A program made the position numbers and the translations under genes. Below are positions 1 to 7,112 of a stretch of 61,385 nt of DNA, piece after piece (positions within the stretch are counted from its first letter, which is position 1; every line of letters begins with the position of its first letter). The stretch covers positions 182,897-244,281 of the forward strand of contig JAUJNO010000007.1 of the NCBI GenBank assembly GCA_030448125.1, read 5' to 3'. The notes beneath the pieces were generated by a model. The model made no database searches, was not told the origin of the DNA, and saw only the letters and a program-made list of their open reading frames with translations. This DNA is from Rubrobacteraceae bacterium (GTDB lineage Bacteria > Actinomycetota > Rubrobacteria > Rubrobacterales > Rubrobacteraceae).

Positions 1-117
1 GAGGAGGAATGCGGGTCTCTCCAGCTCGACTCCGGGGTTCAGAGGCACGAGGCGCATAGGTTCTACTTCCGGAAAGGAATGAGCATCTCCAGCTATCACT
101 TCTCGAAGTCGCTGTAG
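1..117 (+). CDS. GNAT-type N-acetyltransferase, C-terminal end only
   Basis: Frame 1 is open from the window edge to a TAG at 115-117 and encodes 38 residues. They end in a pattern typical of the last strands of GNAT acetyltransferases: HEAHRFYFRKG followed by a SSYHFSKSL-like tail. The A-x-x-F-Y-x-(R/K)-x-G-(F/M) element normally lies next to the acetyl-CoA pyrophosphate-binding region. The start and the acetyl-CoA loop lie outside the window, so the substrate cannot be judged. The gene converges on the minus-strand DUF3037 gene that ends at 154. Confidence 0.55.
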   Translation, partial: EEECGSLQLDSGVQRHEAHRFYFRKGMSISSYHFSKSL

Positions 118-153
118 AAAGGTTCCCGTCGGGCACACTCCCCGACCGGGGGC

Positions 154-540
154 TCAGCCCGGGGGATAAACCATCGACCGCAGGAGGTGTTCGAGCGCTT
201 CTTCGGGGTCGGCGGCGAAGCCCGTGTGGACGGGGGAGGGTTGTACGATGGTGCTGCGGGGCGCCACGAGCCAGCCGAAGCGCTGGCTCCGCGGCAGGAG
301 GCCGATGGGGCCCGCTGCCCGGCCGCCCACACACACGAGGCGGGCGGCCTCCAGGTGGGCGAGTACGGAGGCGTGGTCGAGCCCCGGGTCGAGCGCGCCC
401 AGGCGCCCGGGGTCGAGGTATACGCGCGCGTCGAGGAAGTTTGCCTCGGAGCAGTGGAGCACCACGCCCGCGTTGATGAACTCCCCACGTTCGACGCGGG
501 GCACCACGCGCAGGAGGGCGTACTCAAACAGCTTGCTCAC
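154..540 (-). CDS. DUF3037 family protein
   Basis: A 128-residue protein starting MSKLFEYALLRVVPRVERGE, which is the usual opening of DUF3037 proteins (tyrosine/leucine-rich first strand, then E-x-(F/I)-x-N-(A/V)-G-V-(V/I)). The family has no established biochemical function. Its start overlaps the stop of the upstream HipA-like kinase gene by 17 bases, so the two are probably translationally coupled. DUF3037 and HipA-like genes are often paired in bacteria, and the pair is thought to act together. No membrane segment or signal peptide is seen. Confidence 0.8.
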   Translation of the reverse strand: MSKLFEYALLRVVPRVERGEFINAGVVLHCSEANFLDARVYLDPGRLGALDPGLDHASVLAHLEAARLVCVGGRAAGPIGLLPRSQRFGWLVAPRSTIVQPSPVHTGFAADPEEALEHLLRSMVYPPG

Positions 541-1375
541 GAACCTCCTCCAGCGCTCTCACCCAGGCTCGCGGCTCCGCGAGCCGCGCGGAGAGGTAGT
601 CCAGGTAAGCGGAGCGCACCTCTCGCGGGCCCTCGAAGCCCGGCTCGTCCCGGAGCCACTCGTCGGGGACGAGCCCCATCACCCCGCGCAACGCCTCCTC
701 CGTGAGTAGAGGAGCCAGGGCCGCGTCGGCTTGCGAAACGGGACCCGAGAGGGGGAGCAGGACGTGGTTGCGGGCCGCGGCGTATGGTCTCCGGGCCGCG
801 GCTTCGAGGGCTTCTCCCTCGCGGCCGGGCCAGTCGTGGTGGAAGTACAGGGCTGCCCCGTGGTCTATAAGCCACAGCCTCCCGTGCCAGACGAGCAGGT
901 TCGTGTTGCGCGCGGAGCGGTCGACGTTCTGCACGAGCGCGTCGAACCACAAGATGCGTGCGGCGAGCGCCGGGTCGGTGGAGCCCACGATCGGGTCGAA
1001 GCCTAAAGAGCCCGGCAGGTAGTCGAGCGCGAGGTTGAGACCGCCGCTCGCCCGGATGAGGTCCTGTATCTCCGGGTCCGGCTCCGCCCGCCCCAACTCC
1101 GGGTCGAGCTCGACCAGCACGATCTCCGGCACGTTCAGCCCTAAAACGCGGGCGAGCTCGCCCGCCACCAGCTCCGCCACGAGCGCCTTGCGCCCCTGAC
1201 CCGCGCCCCGAAACTTCAACACGTACGTCCCGAGGTCGTCGGCCTCGACGACCGCCGGCAGCGACCCTCCCTCGCGCAAGGGTGCTACGTAACGGGTAGC
1301 CGTCACCGGCCTGAGCAAGCTAAGATTCCCCTCGCGTCCCGGCGCCGCCCATCCGCATCCTCTCCGCCGGTCCAT
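524..1375 (-). CDS. HipA-like kinase family protein
   Basis: Up to 283 residues. The N-terminal part resembles the HipA-like kinase fold: a TRYVAPLREGGSLP opening, then a glycine-poor ATP lobe with YVLKFRGAGQG and a lysine for ATP binding. Further on is WFDALVQNVDRSARNTNLL, matching the HipA catalytic and metal-binding D-x-x-x-x-N-x-D-R-x-x-x-N-x-N-(L/I) region, followed by a DHG-like LIDHGAAL. The start is uncertain. TTG at 1318, with a GAGGGG ribosome-binding site just upstream, places Met next to LRPVTATRY and looks better than the longest ATG at 1375. The protein lacks the N-terminal HipA domain of true HipA toxins. It is followed by the DUF3037 gene with a short overlap. Confidence 0.75.
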   Translation of the reverse strand: MDRRRGCGWAAPGREGNLSLLRPVTATRYVAPLREGGSLPAVVEADDLGTYVLKFRGAGQGRKALVAELVAGELARVLGLNVPEIVLVELDPELGRAEPDPEIQDLIRASGGLNLALDYLPGSLGFDPIVGSTDPALAARILWFDALVQNVDRSARNTNLLVWHGRLWLIDHGAALYFHHDWPGREGEALEAAARRPYAAARNHVLLPLSGPVSQADAALAPLLTEEALRGVMGLVPDEWLRDEPGFEGPREVRSAYLDYLSARLAEPRAWVRALEEVREQAV

Positions 1376-1483
1376 GCGAGGTCAACACGCCCGGCATCGT
1401 CTCACACCCTCCGAAACCCCGCCAGTTCGCCGGTACTCGCCATCGGCTAGAATGCTCACCGCTGGGGGCAAAAAGGAGAACTC

Positions 1484-2068
1484 GTGGCACGGACCGGCAA
1501 GGCCGAACGACAGACCGGTGAGACGTACGTGAAGGTGCGCCTCGAACTCGACGGCGAAGGACGCGCCGAGATAAAGACCGGCGTCGGCTTCTTCGACCAC
1601 GTCCTGCACCTCCTCGCCCACCACTCCGGCATGGACCTCGAGGTCGAAGCGAGCGGCGACACCTGGGTGGACGACCACCACACCGTCGAGGACACGGGGC
1701 TCGTCCTCGGTCGCGCCTTCGACGAGGCCCTGGGCGACCGCACGGACCTCGTCCGCTTCGCCGACGCCGGCGCGCCGCTCATCGAGGCACTCTCGACCGC
1801 CGTCGTGGACCTCGGGGGCCGCTCGCACCTCACCTGTAACCTCGGGCCGATGCCCGAGAAGATCGGGGCCTTCGACGTCGAGCTCTTCCCCGAGTTCCTG
1901 CGCGCCTTCACCCAGTACGGTCGCTTTACCCTCCACCTCAACTGCCACTACGGCGAGAACGCCCACCACAAGGTAGAGTCCGGCGTGAAAGCCCTGGCGG
2001 TGGCGTTGCGCGCCGGGATAGCCCAGAGGAGCAGCGGCAGCGCCTCTACGAAGGGGGTAGTCGATTAG
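1484..2068 (+). CDS. hisB: Imidazoleglycerol-phosphate dehydratase
   Basis: A 194-residue protein, the normal length of the monofunctional enzyme. It dehydrates imidazole-glycerol phosphate to imidazole-acetol phosphate in histidine biosynthesis. Visible family motifs are GVGFFDHVLHLLAHHSG, the metal-binding DDHHTVEDTG, and the C-terminal ENAHHKVES repeat of the histidine motif, ending STKGVVD. The GTG start follows an AAAAGGAG site at good spacing. A possible -10 TAGAAT lies at about 1448-1453. No other his gene is adjacent, so hisB stands alone here. Confidence 0.95.
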   Translation: MARTGKAERQTGETYVKVRLELDGEGRAEIKTGVGFFDHVLHLLAHHSGMDLEVEASGDTWVDDHHTVEDTGLVLGRAFDEALGDRTDLVRFADAGAPLIEALSTAVVDLGGRSHLTCNLGPMPEKIGAFDVELFPEFLRAFTQYGRFTLHLNCHYGENAHHKVESGVKALAVALRAGIAQRSSGSASTKGVVD

Positions 2069-2100
2069 TAGTCAGTTGTTAGTTTTTAGTTATCAGTTAA
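2067..2100 (+). repeat. Low-complexity TAGTT-rich stretch at the IS insertion point
   Basis: Between the hisB stop and the insertion sequence lie about 30 bases made of imperfect TAGT(C/T)AGTT/TTAGTT units. It is AT-rich in an otherwise GC-rich context and provides the TAA target site of the element that follows. No array structure is visible. Confidence 0.4.
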
Positions 2101-3112
2101 GAGCTTGCGCCAATAGGGGGTGCGCCCGGATGTAGAACGGGCACGGATACTCGATCATTCGGGAGTTCTCGAAGCTGCCCTGTGAAGGAGCCAATCCGTG
2201 CCCGCACTCTCACCATACATCATCGAGCCCATCTGGGAACAGTTCGCTGCGCTGTTGCCCGAGAGAAAAGCCGATCATCCGCTGGGCTGCCACCGGCCTC
2301 GCGTGCCGGACGGAGTGGTCTTTGAGAAGCTGGTGGTGCAGGTTTTGGTATTCGGCTGCGCCTACTGGAGGATAGCCGATGGCTCGTGCTCCTCGGCTAC
2401 CACGCTGCCTGCCGTAGTAGGCGCGAGGAGTGGTGGATAGAGGCCGGGGCGATGGACGCGCTCGAAGAGATGGTGAGGGAAGCCTACGAGCGGACCATTG
2501 GGCTGGAGCTTTCGGACCTAGCCGTAGATTGGGACATAGCCGTAGATTGCTGCATCAGAGAAGGCCCCTTGCGGCGGCGGCGGCGAGTCGTGGCGGGTAA
2601 AAGCCCGGTGGAGCGGGGAAAGAGGGGCATCAAACGCTCTCGGTGGCCGTCGATGCCGATGGGGCATCCGCTTGGTTACATTACCGCCCCCCGGCCAACC
2701 AACCGCCACGACTCGCCGCTCTTGTGCGAGACCCTGGACACCGCGTGAAGGCATCGGGGTCTCTGCCCGAACCGGCGAACGTGCATCTGGACCGCGGCTA
2801 CGACTCGGACCTCACCCGCAAGCGGCTGGAGGAGGAACGCGGCCTGATCGGGGTGATCTCAGAAAAGGAAAGCCTGCGCCACTACAAGCTACGAAGCGCT
2901 GGGTTGCGTGGAGCGCACGAACTCCTCCTGGAATAACGCTCACAAGAAGAAGCTGGTGTGGTGTACCGAGCGGCGAGGAGAGTGGTCATCGACTTCTGGG
3001 TCGCCTTCTCGAAGGCGATCATCATCGTGGGCCGGCTCATCCGAAAAGCCTGGACTCGCTACCGTTGGGAGAGCCGCCCTTCTCGCAGACCGTGACCTAT
3101 TGGCGCGACCTC
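2101..3112 (+). mobile_element. Decayed IS5-family insertion sequence with terminal inverted repeats
   Basis: About 1,012 bp. The left end at 2101-2117 (GAGCTTGCGCCAATAGG) and the reverse complement of the right end at 3096-3112 (GAGGTCGCGCCAATAGG) match at 15 of 17 positions. A TAA trinucleotide flanks both ends (2098-2100 and 3113-3115), consistent with the 3 bp T-N-A target duplication of the IS1031-like subgroup of IS5. The single transposase gene inside is broken in several frames. The element sits between hisB and the first cysH promoter and is probably immobile. Confidence 0.8.
2198..3095 (+). pseudogene. IS5-type DDE transposase, multiply frameshifted
   Basis: Starting from GTG 2198, overlapping pieces in three frames reconstruct one IS5-like transposase. 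The N-terminal piece has the pattern IEPIWEQFAALLPER and FEKLVVQVLVFGCAYWRIADG. The middle has a degenerate DCCI followed by a GKSPVERGKRGIKRS segment. Then come HLDRGYDSDLTRKRLEE and a C-terminal VERTNSWNN/RRGEVIDFWVAFSKAI region interrupted by frameshifts, ending at a TGA at 3093-3095. At least four frame changes are needed, so no active enzyme is made. Confidence 0.8.
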
Positions 3113-3140
3113 TAAATGCGACAAAAAGTAGCGTTTGACG

Positions 3141-3169
3141 TTGACGACTATGGCGCCGTTGCTTACTAT
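3141..3169 (+). promoter_or_regulatory. Promoter of the first cysH copy
   Basis: TTGACG (3141-3146), a 17-base spacer, then TACTAT (3164-3169). The same arrangement, with the same spacer length and conserved flanks (GACAAAAA upstream, GTTGCTTA before the -10), occurs upstream of the second cysH copy. That conservation supports a real sigma-70-type promoter. A second TTGACG at 3135-3140 overlaps the -35. The transcript would carry a leader of about 145 bases with a potential stem CGCGTC (3203-3208)/GACGCG (3226-3231). Confidence 0.65.
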
Positions 3170-3319
3170 CAAGGACATGGAGGCGGGAGACGTACAAGAA
3201 AACGCGTCGCTATCTGATTATCGGGGACGCGATACGGGTGTTCGATGGAGTGCTCTCCGCCGGAGTTCGCCTTTTCCCCGAGATCGAGGTTTCTGTCTCC
3301 TTTTTGGAAAGGAGATCCA

Positions 3320-4093
3320 ATGTCTGAGGCTCTAAATTCAGAATGGTATTCGGGGAGTTCGGGTGCGCTTCCCGGTCCCCGGGAGCTAGCGTGGGAGGCG
3401 GAGCACCTGGAGGGCTCGTCGCCTAGGGAGATCCTGCAGTGGGCGGTCGAGACCTACGGCGGTGACGGGCTTGCTCTCTCGGCCTCCTTTGGTGGGCCCG
3501 AGGGGATGGCGCTCATAGACATGATCTCCAAGATCTCCGACGAGGTGACCATCCTCACCATAGACACCGGCTTTCTCTTCGAGGAGACCATAGAGTTTCG
3601 CGAGGAGGTCATGCGGCGCTACAAGCTGCCCCTGGAGGTCCTGCGGCCGAGGCTCTCGGTGGAGGAGCAGGTGCAGAGGTACGGCGAGAGGATGAGGACG
3701 TGCTCGCCGGACCTGTGCTGCCAGGTGAGGAAGATAGAGCCGTTGGAGAGGGCGTTGGAGGAGTACGACGCGTGGATGACGGGCATCCGCAGGGAGCAGA
3801 CGCCCCAGCGGGCGAACACGAAGGTGGTGGCCTGGAAGGAGCGTTACGGGGCCGCCAAGATCGCGCCGCTCGCCTTTATAACGGAGGAGTGGGTCCACGA
3901 GTACGTCGCCGAGCACGATGTCCCCGTGAACCCGCTGCTCAAGAGGGGCTACAAGAGCATAGGGTGCGAGCCGCAGACGCGGCCGGTGGCGCCGGAGGAG
4001 GATGCTCGGGCGGGGCGCTGGTCTGGGATGGAGAAGACCGAATGCGGCCTGCACTGGGTTGACGGGAAGGCCGTGAGGAACGAAAGCTCTTAA
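3320..4093 (+). CDS. cysH: APS/PAPS reductase (thioredoxin-type), copy 1
   Basis: A 257-residue protein that reduces adenylylsulfate to sulfite in sulfate assimilation. ATG 3320 follows a GGAAAGGAG site. Seen in the sequence: SASFGGPEGM (phosphate-binding loop of the adenine-nucleotide alpha hydrolase fold), TIDTGFLFEET, a Cys-Cys pair (residues 133-134, DLCCQVRK) and the catalytic ECGLHW (Cys242). The CC pair marks the iron-sulfur APS reductase type. The second half of the cluster motif, normally C-x-x-C, reads C216-E-P-Q219, so one expected cluster ligand is missing. From 3381 to 4069 the DNA is identical to copy 2; only the first 20 or so codons and the last few differ. Confidence 0.9.
   Translation: MSEALNSEWYSGSSGALPGPRELAWEAEHLEGSSPREILQWAVETYGGDGLALSASFGGPEGMALIDMISKISDEVTILTIDTGFLFEETIEFREEVMRRYKLPLEVLRPRLSVEEQVQRYGERMRTCSPDLCCQVRKIEPLERALEEYDAWMTGIRREQTPQRANTKVVAWKERYGAAKIAPLAFITEEWVHEYVAEHDVPVNPLLKRGYKSIGCEPQTRPVAPEEDARAGRWSGMEKTECGLHWVDGKAVRNESS
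3381..4069 (+). repeat. Long direct repeat, copy A (cysH body)
   Basis: 689 bases identical to 4776-5464 as far as can be read (offset 1,395). Frames on both strands translate identically, so silent sites are also unchanged. Identity begins abruptly at GGGAGCTAGC and ends at GACGGGAAG; the flanks on both sides are clearly diverged. Confidence 0.9.
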
Positions 4094-4147
4094 CGACTCG
4101 GCCCGCGAGACGTGCGCGAGCTCGGACGCTCGGAGATCATCCACGGG

Positions 4148-4336
4148 ATGGAGAGGCGGAGAGGAGCGGCTGATCCGAGCGACAGGCGGATCACCCTGAA
4201 CATTGTGTTCCTTGTCTCGACGATATTTCTCGTGAATGTCATTCTAGTATTATTCCAGGAAGGCCCCATTCCCTGGATCCTGGTAACGCTTACCGGACTC
4301 CAAGCCGGCATTTTGGTCTTATCAGACGGCGGGTAA
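4148..4336 (+). CDS. Small two-helix membrane protein, unknown
   Basis: About 62 residues from ATG 4148 (or 74 from GTG 4112). A charged N-terminus (MERRRGAADPSDRR) precedes two hydrophobic segments: ITLNIVFLVSTIFLVNVILVLF and PWILVTLTGLQAGILVL. It ends close behind with SDGG. No family is recognised. It sits between the two cysH copies, in the same orientation and downstream of the first, so it could be cotranscribed with copy 1. It may also be a chance open frame that was retained. Confidence 0.4.
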   Translation: MERRRGAADPSDRRITLNIVFLVSTIFLVNVILVLFQEGPIPWILVTLTGLQAGILVLSDGG

Positions 4337-4524
4337 GCTCTCGGCGCGAAGTGGTCAGGCGCGGGCTGGAACGCCTCGATGCGCTCTGCCGGATGGGGCC
4401 CTCGAAAATCGCGGGCGTTACAAAGCTCGGGAGTTAGAAGCGGCACGGGCCGGGAAAACCTTACGCATCCGGGGTGGATTCTGGTAAATTCTTCTAAATC
4501 CGACAAAAAAAGTCGTGTTTAGCG
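4337..4524. other. Spacer between small membrane ORF and second cysH promoter
   Basis: No coding frame with family character is seen in either strand. The segment ends in the conserved GACAAAAA block that precedes both cysH promoters. Confidence 0.4.
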
Positions 4525-4553
4525 TTGACGGTAGCGGGAGCGTTGCTTAGTAT
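4525..4553 (+). promoter_or_regulatory. Promoter of the second cysH copy and sulfate operon
   Basis: TTGACG (4525-4530), a 17-base spacer, then TAGTAT (4548-4553), matching the promoter at 3141-3169 in both elements and in flanking bases. It probably drives cysH2, the sulfite reductase, the FrhB-type gene and sat. The leader carries CACGT (4587-4591) and ACGTG (4616-4620), a stem in the same position as CGCGTC/GACGCG in leader 1. It is followed by a shared GTTCGATG element. Confidence 0.65.
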
Positions 4554-4705
4554 CTGGGGCATGGAATCGAGAGTCGCACGAGGATACACGTCAGGGCCCG
4601 GTCATCGGACTCACAACGTGGGCGTTCGATGTAGCGCTCGCTGCTGAACCTCACCCTTTTATCGAGTTATAAGAAACCTTTTTCTCTTTCCGAGGAAGGA
4701 GTGTA

Positions 4706-5485
4706 ATGTTCGAAGCCCTGCGTTCGGAGCGATCTTTAGGAACTTTAGGAAAACCCGGTGTGTTACCGGGCCCTTGGGAGCTAGCGTGGGAGGCGGAGCA
4801 CCTGGAGGGCTCGTCGCCTAGGGAGATCCTGCAGTGGGCGGTCGAGACCTACGGCGGTGACGGGCTTGCTCTCTCGGCCTCCTTTGGTGGGCCCGAGGGG
4901 ATGGCGCTCATAGACATGATCTCCAAGATCTCCGACGAGGTGACCATCCTCACCATAGACACCGGCTTTCTCTTCGAGGAGACCATAGAGTTTCGCGAGG
5001 AGGTCATGCGGCGCTACAAGCTGCCCCTGGAGGTCCTGCGGCCGAGGCTCTCGGTGGAGGAGCAGGTGCAGAGGTACGGCGAGAGGATGAGGACGTGCTC
5101 GCCGGACCTGTGCTGCCAGGTGAGGAAGATAGAGCCGTTGGAGAGGGCGTTGGAGGAGTACGACGCGTGGATGACGGGCATCCGCAGGGAGCAGACGCCC
5201 CAGCGGGCGAACACGAAGGTGGTGGCCTGGAAGGAGCGTTACGGGGCCGCCAAGATCGCGCCGCTCGCCTTTATAACGGAGGAGTGGGTCCACGAGTACG
5301 TCGCCGAGCACGATGTCCCCGTGAACCCGCTGCTCAAGAGGGGCTACAAGAGCATAGGGTGCGAGCCGCAGACGCGGCCGGTGGCGCCGGAGGAGGATGC
5401 TCGGGCGGGGCGCTGGTCTGGGATGGAGAAGACCGAATGCGGCCTGCACTGGGTTGACGGGAAGATCGTACGTGGAAACGCTTAG
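4706..5485 (+). CDS. cysH: APS/PAPS reductase (thioredoxin-type), copy 2
   Basis: 259 residues, identical to copy 1 after the first 25 or so. The N-terminus (MFEALRSERSLGTLG) is unrelated in detail to copy 1 and the C-terminus differs only in the last residues (KIVRGNA). It keeps the Cys-Cys pair and ECGLHW and has the same C-E-P-Q in place of C-x-x-C. ATG 4706 follows GAGGAAGGAG. The stop overlaps the GTG start (5472) of the sulfite reductase, so this copy is coupled to the operon and is probably the main operon enzyme. Confidence 0.9.
   Translation: MFEALRSERSLGTLGKPGVLPGPWELAWEAEHLEGSSPREILQWAVETYGGDGLALSASFGGPEGMALIDMISKISDEVTILTIDTGFLFEETIEFREEVMRRYKLPLEVLRPRLSVEEQVQRYGERMRTCSPDLCCQVRKIEPLERALEEYDAWMTGIRREQTPQRANTKVVAWKERYGAAKIAPLAFITEEWVHEYVAEHDVPVNPLLKRGYKSIGCEPQTRPVAPEEDARAGRWSGMEKTECGLHWVDGKIVRGNA
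4776..5464 (+). repeat. Long direct repeat, copy B (cysH body)
   Basis: Second copy of the 689-base identical tract found at 3381-4069. The sharp boundaries inside the gene, with diverged promoters and N-termini outside, look like gene conversion of an older tandem duplication. Confidence 0.9.
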
Positions 5486-7112
5486 GAAGAACCAGAAGCT
5501 CAACAAGGTAGAGCAGATCAAGCTGGAGAGGCACCCGCTGGAGGTGCGCGAGGCGATCATCGAACGCTACTCCAAAGACCTCTCTTCGATAGACGAGGTG
5601 CCGGGTGAGGTAGAGCGTCTCAAGTGGGTCGGCATCTACCCGCAGAAGCAGGGCGGGGACGCGTTCATGATCCGCATAAAGGTCCCCGGTGGTGTGCTCT
5701 CCCCCGAGCAGACGCGGGTCATCGGGCAGATAGCCATAGACTTCGCGAACGGTCCGATCCCCAACCCGCACTTCGGGAACAACTTCCTGGACCTCACCAC
5801 GCGCCAGGACGTCCAGATGCACTGGATAAAGATGGAGGACGTCCCGGAGATCTGGCGTAGGCTCGAAGAGGTCGGCATGACGACCGTTCAGGCCTGCGGC
5901 GACTCCGCCCGCAACGTCCTCTGCTGCCCCGTCTCCGGCCTCGGCCACGACGAGGTCCTCGATGCCTACCCGGTGGCCCAGGCCATCTCGGACTACTTTA
6001 CGGGTAACAGGGAGTACGCAAACCTTCCGAGGAAGTTCAAGATGAGCGTGACGGGCTGCGTCGAGGACTGCGCGCAGGCGGAGATCAACGACATCGGCAT
6101 GCTCCCCGCGCGCCTGGAGGACGGAACTTTAGGCTTCAACGTGCGAGTGGGGGGCGGTCTCTCGGACGGGCCCCGTATGGCGTCGGATATAGACGTCTTC
6201 GTGAGGCCGGAGGAGGCCGTCGAGATCACGCGCGGCATCGCCCAGGTCTTCGGCGAGCTCGGCGACCGGGAGAATCGCTGGATCTGCCGGATGCGCTACC
6301 TCGTCCAGGAGCTCGGCCCCGAGGGCTTCCGGGAGGAGTTGGAGAAGCGGACCGCCTTCGAGCTTACGCCAGCGGGCGAGGACCTCACGAAGCACTACCG
6401 GGGCGACCACGTGGGCGTCCACGCCCAGAAGGAAGAGGGCCTCTACTACGTCGGCCTTAACGTGCCCGTCGGCCGGATGAGCGGCGAGCACTTCGTCGAA
6501 GCCGGTAGGCTCGCCGGGGAGTACGGCGGCGAGATCCGGTTGGCCACCGACCAGAACTGCATCATCACCGGCGTGGCCGAGGAGCGGCTGGACGACGTTT
6601 TGGCCGAGCCGCTCCTGGAGCGGTACTCGCCAAACCCCGGGGCGTTCGAGCGTGGGGTCGTGGCATGCACGGGGAGCGAGTTCTGCCGGTTCGGGATCGT
6701 GGAGACCAAGATCCGGGCGGTCGAGTGGGCCCGCGAGATGGACGAGAGGGTAGGCGAGGGTATAGGCCAGGAAGCGGTCAGGATGCACTTCTCGGGCTGC
6801 TCGGCCTCGTGCGCCCAGCCCCAGATCGGCGACATTGGCTTCCGGGGCGAGACGGCGAAGACGAAGGATGCCCTCGTCGAAGGTGTGGACATCGGCCTCG
6901 GCGGCTCCCTGGGACGGGACGCCGCGTTTATAGACTGGGTCGAGGGGGCCAAGCCCGCCGACGACGTGCCGGAGGCCCTGGTCGCGGTCTTCGAGAAGTT
7001 CAAGGAGGAGCGCCGCGACGGAGAACGGTTCCACGAGTGGGCGCGGCGGAGGCCGAACAAGGAGATTCGGGCGGCGATCAGGAGTGCCGGCAGGAACAGA
7101 GGGCGAGGTTAG
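5472..7112 (+). CDS. Siroheme [4Fe-4S] sulfite (nitrite) reductase
   Basis: 546 residues from GTG 5472, which overlaps the end of cysH2; a longer frame exists upstream but runs inside cysH2. The protein has the two-lobed ferredoxin-type reductase layout, with paired half domains around residues 60-140 and 320-385. The siroheme/[4Fe-4S] ligands are intact: C399-T-G-S-E-F-C405 and C443-S-A-S-C447, with TGCVEDCAQ in the first lobe. It catalyses the six-electron reduction of sulfite to sulfide (or nitrite to ammonia). Position between cysH and sat argues for sulfite. The electron donor would normally be ferredoxin. Here the next gene, one base away, encodes an FrhB-type F420 flavoprotein with two [4Fe-4S] motifs, which may serve as donor subunit. 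Confidence 0.88.
   Translation: METLRKNQKLNKVEQIKLERHPLEVREAIIERYSKDLSSIDEVPGEVERLKWVGIYPQKQGGDAFMIRIKVPGGVLSPEQTRVIGQIAIDFANGPIPNPHFGNNFLDLTTRQDVQMHWIKMEDVPEIWRRLEEVGMTTVQACGDSARNVLCCPVSGLGHDEVLDAYPVAQAISDYFTGNREYANLPRKFKMSVTGCVEDCAQAEINDIGMLPARLEDGTLGFNVRVGGGLSDGPRMASDIDVFVRPEEAVEITRGIAQVFGELGDRENRWICRMRYLVQELGPEGFREELEKRTAFELTPAGEDLTKHYRGDHVGVHAQKEEGLYYVGLNVPVGRMSGEHFVEAGRLAGEYGGEIRLATDQNCIITGVAEERLDDVLAEPLLERYSPNPGAFERGVVACTGSEFCRFGIVETKIRAVEWAREMDERVGEGIGQEAVRMHFSGCSASCAQPQIGDIGFRGETAKTKDALVEGVDIGLGGSLGRDAAFIDWVEGAKPADDVPEALVAVFEKFKEERRDGERFHEWARRRPNKEIRAAIRSAGRNRGRG

Noticed and set aside
5397..5471. Longer N-terminus for the sulfite reductase
   Set aside because: It lies inside the repeated cysH body in another frame, and the extra residues are not family-like.
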